Positions 43,601 through 52,600 of a DNA stretch of 64,000 bases are shown here, in pieces. The translations under genes were made by a program, and so were the position numbers. Below the pieces are notes generated by a model. That model made no database searches and was not told the DNA's origin. It worked only from the letters and a program-made list of their open reading frames with translations. Source of the stretch: Nocardia donostiensis (GTDB taxonomy: Bacteria; Actinomycetota; Actinomycetes; Mycobacteriales; Mycobacteriaceae); contig NZ_MUKP01000026.1 in the NCBI RefSeq assembly GCF_002081715.1, forward strand, positions 24,120 through 88,119, written 5' to 3'. Position 1 is the stretch's first letter. Every line of letters begins with the position of its first letter.

Positions 43601-46600
43601 CTGGAAATCGTTGCGGCCGACGTATTCCACCTCGTCGCCGAGCCAGCGCACCACATCGCCGGTACGGTACAGCCGGTCTCCCGGCCGACCATAGGGGTCG
43701 GCGACGAAACGGGCGGCGGTGAGCCCGGGGCGGGCGTGATAACCGCGCGCCAACTGGATACCGCCCAGATACAGCTCGCCGACCACCCCTTCGGGTACCG
43801 GCCGCAGCCGCGTGTCCAGCACCAGCGCCCGCATACCGCGGATGGGCCCGCCGATGGTCACCGCAGCGCCCGGTTCCAGCCGATCGCTGATATTGGTCAT
43901 GATGGTGGTCTCGGTCGGCCCGTACCCGTTGTACAGCGCCCGGTTCGGGTCGGCGGACCAGCGGTCGGCCAGCTCATCGGAAACGGCTTCCCCACCCGCG
44001 ATGATCACCCGCACACCGGACAGCGCATTCGGGTGTAGCGAGGCGAGCACCGACGGGGTGAGGAAGGCGTGGGTGACGCCTTCGGCCTGGATCAGCTCGG
44101 CCAGTTCGTCACCGCCGAAGGTCAGCGGCGGCGCAACCACCAGGGTGCCCGCCGGCCCCACCGCCAGCAGAAGTTCCAGCATGGACGCGTCAAATGACGG
44201 CGAGGCGAATGCCAGTGCCCTGATGGTGCGATCGAGCCGGTAGCGGTGTATCTGTTCGCTGCTGAAGTTGTGCAGGCCGCGGTGGGTCACCACCACACCC
44301 TTGGGCATACCGGTGGAGCCGGAGGTGTAGATCACGTAGGCGGCGTTGGCCGGGTGAATGCGCCCGCGCCGCTGCTCGTCGGTGATCGGCCCGTCCGGTC
44401 GGGCTGCGACGTCGGCGGCGAAGGCCGGGTCGTCCAGCGCGATCCAGCCGCCCGCCACCGCGGGTAGCTCGGCGAGCTCGGCGGACATGGTGACCCCCAG
44501 CGCTGCCCCGGAGTCGGCGACCATATGGGCGATGCGGTCGGCCGGGTAGGCGGGGTCGAGCGGCACCGGGGCGGCGCCGGTTTTCGCGACCGCCCACAGC
44601 GTGAGCACCGATTCCACCGAGCGGCGCAGCGCCACCGCGACCAGGACGTCGGGTCCGGCGCCGTGGTCGATCAGCACCCGCGCCAACTGCGCGGAGGCAG
44701 AATCCACGTCGGTGTAGGTGAACGAGCGGGCGCCGTCGGTGAGCGCGATCCCGTCCGGGTTGGCGGCGACGGCGTCGGCCATCAGTTCCGGCAGGGTACG
44801 CACCGGTTCGGCTGGTCCACCCGCGTGGGTGGTGAGGTGGGCGTATTCGGATTCGTCGAGGATGTCCAGATCGCCGACGGACTGCCCGGCATCGCGGACG
44901 GCGGCGGCGAGGATGCGCTGGAACCGGTGGCCGAACTCGACGACCGTTTCCTCGTCGAACAGGTCGCGCGCGTAGGTGAATTCGGCGGTGATACCGGCTG
45001 CGGCACCGTCGGCGTGGCGCATTTCGCGGACGGTGAGCAGCAGATCGAATTTCGCGGTGCCCGCGGCCGGGTCCATGGCGGTGAAGCTGAGGCCGGGCAG
45101 TTCGAAACTTGTCGGGGCCAGGTTCTCGAACGACAGCGCCACCTGGAACAGCGGGTGCCGTCCCGCGGAACGCTGCGGGTCGAGTGCTTCGACCAACCGC
45201 TCGAACGGGATATCAGCGTTAGCGAAGGCGCGTAGACCGGTTTCCCGGTTGGCGGCGAGCAGTTCGGCGAACGACAGGTCCGGCCGCACTTGGCTGCGCA
45301 GGACCAGGGTGTTGACGAACATGCCGATCAGATCGTCTAGTTCGGCTTCGCCGCGGCCCGCGATCGGGGTGCCGATGGCGATGTCCTCGGTGCCCGACAT
45401 CCGCGACAGGAACACCGCGAGCGCGGTATGCATCACCATGAACACGGTCGCGTTGTGTACGCGGGCCAGTTCGGTGAGCCCGGCGTGTACCGCGGCGTCG
45501 ACGATGAATTCGGTGGTGCCGCCCGCGAAGCTCTGCGCGGGCGGGCGCGGGCGGTCCGAGGGCAGGTTCAGTTCGTCGGGCAGATCGGCCAGCTGGGTGG
45601 TCCAGTACGCCAGCTGCGCGCCGGCGATGGAAGCCGGGTCGTCCTCGTCGCCGAGCACTGCACGCTGCCACAGCGCATAGTCGGCGTACTGCACCGGCAG
45701 GGGCGCCCACGTGGGGGACTGTCCGCCGGTGCGGGCCGTGTAGGCGAGCATCAGGTCGCGGGTGAGCGGGCCCAGCGACCAGCCGTCGGCGCTGATGTGA
45801 TGGGCGACGAACACCAGCCCGTACTCGCTGCCGGCCAGCTGGAACAGCGTGGCCCGGAACGGCACCTCCACGGTGACGTCGAAACCGGCGGCGACGATGC
45901 CCGCGACTTCGTGCGCGATACGTTCCTCACCGATCTGCACCGGGGCGAGATCGATCTGCACCTCGTGTGGTGCCAGCACCTGCTGCACCGGCCCGTCGGC
46001 GGTCTGTGGGTAGATGGTGCGCAGGATTTCGTGCCGGGCGATGAGGTCGCCGACGGCGAGCCCGAGCGCGTCGACATCCAGCTCGCCGGACAGGCGGATG
46101 GCGACCGGGATGTTGTACACCGCTGCGCTGGTGTCGTATTGGTTGAGGAACCACATCCGCTGCTGGGCGAACGACAGCGGGATACGCTCCGGGCGCGGCC
46201 CGGCGACCAGCGGCACCCGCGCGGTGTCGCCGGTGTGTGCGGTGTGTTCGAGCCGTACGGCCAGCCCGGCGACGGTGGGCGCCTCGAACAGCGCGCGCAC
46301 CGCAACCCTGCGCTCCAGTGCCGCGCCGATCCGGGCGACGGCCTGGGTGGCCAGCAGCGAGTTGCCGCCGAGGTCGAAGAAATCGTCGTCCGCGCCGACC
46401 TGTTCTACGCCGAGCAGCTCGGCGTAGACCCGCGCGACGATCTCCTCCACCGGGGTGGTGGGGGCACGGAACTCGCGCGCCTGGAATTCGGGGGCGGGCA
46501 GCGCTGTGCGGTCGAGTTTGCCGTTGGGTGTCAGCGGCAGCGCGTCGAGTACCACGAAAGCCGACGGCACCATATAGGACGGCAGCACGGCATCCAGCGC

Positions 46601-49600
46601 TGATTGCACTGCGCTGGTGTCGATTGCGGTGTCGACGGAATGCTCGCCGGTATCTGCGGTGCGCGCGGCCCACCGGCTGTCCGCGGCGGGCACCAGGTAG
46701 GCGACCAGCCGGTCACCGGTATGCGGATCGGAGGTGGCGAGTACAACCGCCTGACCGATCTGGGGCAGCGCCAGCAGCGCGGCCTCGATATCGCCGAGTT
46801 CGATGCGGAAACCGCGGATCTTGACCTGGAAGTCGGTGCGGCCCCGGTAGTCCAGTTCCCCGGAGGTGGTCCACACCGCTAGGTCGCCGGTGCGGTACAT
46901 GCGTTCGCCGCTGCCGTATGGGTCGGCGACGAAACGGTCCGCGGTGAGGTCGGGGCGGGCGTAGTAGCCGCGGGCCAGCTGGGCGCCCGCCAGATACAGT
47001 TCGCCGGGGACACCGGGCGGGACCGGGCGCAGCCGGGCGTCGAGGACGTAGGCGCGGGTGTTCCATTCCGGTGCGCCGATCGGCACCGCGACGCGATCGG
47101 CGTCGGTCACCTGGTGGCTGGTCACCGAGACCGCTGCCTCGGTGGGCCCGTACAGGTTGTACAGCGCTACTAGAGGATACGCAGCGTATGCGGCGCAGAA
47201 CCGCTGGGCGAGCGCCGCGGGCAGTGTCTCACCGATGGCCAGTACGCGGCGCAGCGAGCGCGGGCGTTCCACGGTGTCGGCCGTCAGCAGCGCGTCGAGT
47301 AGCGAGGGCACCGTGTGCAGGGTGGTCACCGCTTCGCGGGCGATCAACTCGTTCAAGTATGCGGGGTCGCGGTGACCGTCCGGGGCGGCGATCACCAGGC
47401 GGCCGCCGCAGCAGATCGCGGACCAGAATTCCCAGACCGACAGGTCGAAGGTGGCGGCGGTTTTCAGCAGGACGATGTCGTCGAGCCCGAGCTCGAAAGT
47501 GGCGGTTTTCCACAGCAATTGGTTGACGATCGCAGCGTGCGAGACGGCGACACCCTTGGGCCGTCCGGTGGAGCCGGAGGTGAAGATGATGTAGGCGGTG
47601 TGCTCGGGCCGGATCGGTGTGCCGCGGTCGGCGTCGGTGACCGGTTCGCCGGAGAACTGTCCGGCCTGGTCGTCGTCGATATGTACGACCGGCGCGCGGT
47701 CGGTGCCGAACCCGGTGGCGTTATCGGTGAGCACGCAGACCGGTCGCGCGGTGTCGAGGATGAGGCCGATGCGTTCGGCGGGCTGATCCGGGTCCAGCGG
47801 CACATAGCTGCCGCCGGCTCTGGTCACCGCGTACATGGCGATGACGAGTTCCGGCGAGCGCCGGATAGCCAGCGCGACCGGGGTTTCCGCGGTGACACCG
47901 AGGGAGATCATGCGGCGAGCGAGCCGGTTGACGCGGCGGTCGAGTTCGGCGTACCCGATCTCGACGCGGTCGCCGTCGGGCAGGTCCGCCACCAGCGCGG
48001 GCGCGTCGAGACCGGCGGCAATGGCCCGGTCGAGCAGGGTCGACAGGGTGGCGCCGGGCAGTGCGAGCGGACGGTGGGTGTCGTTCCAGGTCGACAGTAC
48101 GGCACTGCGTTCGGCGGGGTCGAGGATGTCGATATCGCCGACCGCGACGGTGGCGTCGGTGGCTACGGCATCGAGGATGCGGGTGAACCGGTCGGCGAAG
48201 CCGCGCACCGTGTCCGCGTCGAACAAATCCGTGGCATATGTGAAGAACCCACCGATGCCCGCCGCAACACCTGATTCGGCATACGAATCAGCCACGATCA
48301 AATGCAGATCGAACTGCGACACCCCCACATCAGCATCAATCCCCGACACCACCAGCCCCGGCAACTCCACCTGCACCGGAGCCATATTCTGAAACGACAA
48401 CCCCACCTGGAACAACGGATGATGCGCCGTCGATCGCGGCGGATTCAACACCTCCACCAACCGCTCGAACGGAACATCCGCATTCGCGAATGCCTCCAGA
48501 TCGATCTCTCGCTGCCGCATCAACAAATCCGCGAACGTTTCGTGCCCATCGATCTGAGACCGGAACACCACCGTATTGACGAACATCCCGATCAGGTCGT
48601 CGAGTTCCCGCTCACCACGACCAGCCACCGGAGTCCCGATCGCGATATCGTCGGTCCCCGACAACCGGGCCAGCAGCACCGCGAACGCCGCATGCACCAC
48701 CATGAACAACGTCGCGTTGTGCGCTCGGGCCAGCTCCATCAAACCGGTATGAGTATCCGCCCCGACCGAGACCTCGACCCGGCCACCGGCCATGGATGCC
48801 ACCGCGGGCCGCACCCGATCAGCAGGCAACTCCAACACGTCCGGCAACCCAGCCAACCGCTCGCGCCAAAACCTCACCTGCCGACCAGCAACGGAACCAG
48901 AATCCGCCTCGTCCCCCAGCACCACCCGCTGCCACAACGCAAAATCCGCATACTGCGCCCCCAACGGCGCCCACCCAGGCTCGGCCCCCACCAACCGAGC
49001 CCCATATGCCACCACCACGTCCCGCACCAACGGACCCATCGACGACGCATCACCAGCAATGTGATGCACCACCACCACCAACACATAGGTGTCCGGCTCG
49101 TCGGCGATATCGAACAGCCGCACCCGCACGGGAACCTCGGTGGTCACATCGAAAGACGCCGACGCCAGCGCATATACCCGGTCGGGCACATCGGCGGTGT
49201 CGACGCGCTCGGCGGTGAGGTTCACCCCCATCTGCCCGGCGGGCAGCACCACCTGCACCGGGCCGTCCGGGGTTTCCGGATATACGGTGCGCAGCACCTC
49301 ATGCCGCGCCACCACATCATCGAAGGCGGCCTCGAGAGCAGCTACGTCCAGCTCACCGGTCAGCCGCAGAGCGAACGGCAGGTTGTAGGCCGCTGAACCA
49401 GCCGAATCCGCTCCCTCGTCGTGAGCGAACCGGTTGAGAAACCACATCCGCTGCTGCGCCAACGACAACGGCAACCGGTCCGGGCGTGGAATACTGCCCA
49501 CAGCGATCCGCTCACCATAAGCAGCGGATTCGATGGTCTTCGCCAACGTATTCACCGTTGGTGAGTCGAACAACGCCCGCACCGGCACCCGAGTATCGAG

Positions 49601-52600
49601 CGCCGCACCCAACCGTGCGACCACCTGGGTGGCGACCAAGGAGTTACCGCCCAGCGCGAAGAAATCGTCATCCGCCCCGACCCGGTTGAGGCCGAGAACT
49701 TCGCCGAACACCCCGGCCACGATCTCTTCCACCGGAGTGGCGGGGACGCGGAACGCACGGGTGGCGAAAGTGGGTTCGGGCAGGGCTTTCCGGTCGAGTT
49801 TGCCGCTGGGGTTCAGTGGGAGGGCATCCAGTGCAACGATGGTCGCGGGCACCATGTACGCGGGCAGGGTTTCCCCGATCGCCGCGAGCAGCGACTCCTG
49901 GTCGATGCTGTGGCCGGGGACCGGTACCGCGTAGGCGACCAGTTGGTCGCCGAGCGACGACGCCGTGACGATCGCAACGGCCTGGCTCACCGACGGGTGG
50001 GCCAGCAGCGCAGTCTCGATCTCACCGAGTTCGATGCGCTGACCGCGGAACTTCACCTGGAAATCGGTGCGACCCAGGTAATCCAGCCGCTGCGGGGTCT
50101 GGCCGGTGGCATCCCGCCAGAGCACCAGATCACCGGTGCGGTACATCCGTTCCCCGGTCCCGAACGGGTTCGCCACAAAACGATCCGCGGTCAGATCCGG
50201 GCGGCGCACATAACCGCGCGCCAGCTGGTCACCTGCCAGATACAGCTCACCGGGGACACCCGCCGGGACCGGCCGCAGCCGGGAATCCAACACGTAGACA
50301 CGGGTGTTCCACTGCGGCAGGCCGATCGGTACGGTCCGCTCCGCGGAGCCCGCGGCAGGCCAGAAGGTCACCGAGACCGCGGCCTCGGTGGGCCCGTACA
50401 GGTTGTGCACCTTCGCGGTGCTGATCGCGCGCACGGCCGTCACGGTTTCCGGCGGCAGCGCTTCCCCGATCACGAAGATCTCCCGCAGCGTTGGCACACT
50501 GCCCGGCGCGGTGTGGGCGGCGAACACCGTGAGCATCGACGGCACGAAATCGGTGACGGTCACCTGATTCGCCGCGATCGTCTCCGCGACATAGACCGGG
50601 TCGCGATGCCCGTCGGGGGTGGCGACAACCAAGGTCGCTCCCACCCGCAGCGGCAGGAAATAACCCCACAGCGACACATCGAACGTCGTCGCCGTCTTCT
50701 GCAGATACACGTCGTGGAAGCCGAGCGGGTATTCGGACAGCATCCAGGCGATCTGGTTGTTGATCGCGGCGTGCGAGACGGCCACCCCCTTCGGCCGGCC
50801 GGTGGAACCGGAAGTGAAGATCACATACGCCGGATGTTGCGGCAGCACCGGACGCAGCAGTTCGTCCGGCCGGACCGGGTCGGTGGCGTAACCGGTCAGG
50901 TCGAGAGTGTCGATCGGCAGGGCCGGTGTGCCGTCGGGGAGCGCGGCGGCATCCGCAGCGGTGGTGAGCACGCAGACCGGTTCGGCGGTGTCGAGGATAT
51001 GAGCGATCCGCTCCGCCGGATGATCCGGATCCAACGGCACATAAGCCCCACCCGCCGTCACAATCGCATACATCCCCACCACCAGATCCAGCGAACGCCG
51101 GACCGCCAACCCCACCAGCGACTCCGGACCCACACCCCGCTCGACCAGCAACCGCGCCAACCGGTTCACTCGCGCATCGAACTCACGGTAGGTCAGCTGG
51201 GTGTCTTCGTAGACGACGGCCACTGTGTCGGGGCGCTGGGTGACGGTGCGCCGGTAGCCGTCCAGCAGCAGTTCCGGCGCCAGCGGGAAACCGGTGTCGT
51301 TCCAGGCCAGCAGCATCCGGTTCCGGTCGTCGCGCGACAGCAGCTCGATATCGCCGACGCAGCGGCGCGGGTCGGCGGTGACCGCGGTGAGCACGCGAGC
51401 GAGCCGCCGCCCGAACTCGGCGACGGTCGGTTCCTCGAACAGGTCGGTGGCGTAGGTGAACAGGGCCGACATCCCGGCGGGGGCACCGTCTTCGGTGGTG
51501 CGTGGCACCACGGTCAGCTGCAGATCGAATGTGGCGATCGCGCCGTCCAGTTCGATGGTGGAGGCGGTGAGCCCGGGCAGCTCCAGGGTGGGTGCGGTCA
51601 GGTTCTGGAAGAACAGCGCCACCTGGAACAGCGGATGATGCGCTTGGGAACGCACCGGGTCCAGCACTTCCACCAGCCGCTCGAACGGTAGTTCGGCGTG
51701 CGCGAACGCAGCGAGGTCGGTGTCCTTCACCGCGGCGAGCACGTCGAGGAACGACGAGCCGAGATCCACCCTGGTGCGCAACACCAGAGTGTTGACGAAC
51801 ATCCCGATGAGGTCGTCCAGTTCCCGTTCACCGCGACCGGCGACCGGGGTGCCGATGGTGATGTCGTCACTCGCGGACAGTCGCGCGAGCAGCACCGCGA
51901 AGGCGGCGTGCATCACCATGAACTCGGAGACCCCCGCGGTGTGGGCGAGTTCGGCGATGCGGCGGTGCACGTGCTCGTCGAGTTCGAAGCTGTGCACGGC
52001 GCCGCGGCCGGTGGCGGCCGCGGGCCGCGGCTGATCGGTGGGCAGTTCGATGCGGTCAGGGATGCCGGCGAGCGTGTCGCGCCAGAACGCGATCTGTTCG
52101 GCCGCCAGCGAATCCGGGTCGTTCTCGTCGCCGAGCACCTCGCGCTGCCAGAGCGTGTAGTCGGCGTACTGCACCGGCAGCGGCGCCCAGAAGGGGCGGG
52201 AGTTGTTGCGCCGGGCGAGGAACGCCGCCAGCAGATCCCGCAGGAACGGTCCGACCGAGGCGCCGTCGGCGGCTATATGGTGCACCACCACGGCCACCAC
52301 ATGCTCGTCCGGCGCGAGTTCGGCCAGCGCGATCCGCAACGGCACCGCGGCTGCAACATCGAAACCGGCGAGCACCAGCGACGTCAGCCAACCGGGCAGT
52401 TCGTCGTCGGTGACCGGTTCGGCAACCAGGTCGGGGGCCACCTGCTCAACAGGCAGCACCACCTGATACCCCGCCCCATCCACCGCCGGATACACCGTCC
52501 GCAACGACTCATGCCGCCCGATCACATCGGCAACAGCCGCCCCCAGCGACGCCACATCCAGCACACCCGACAACCGCACCGCAAACGGAATATTGTTCGC

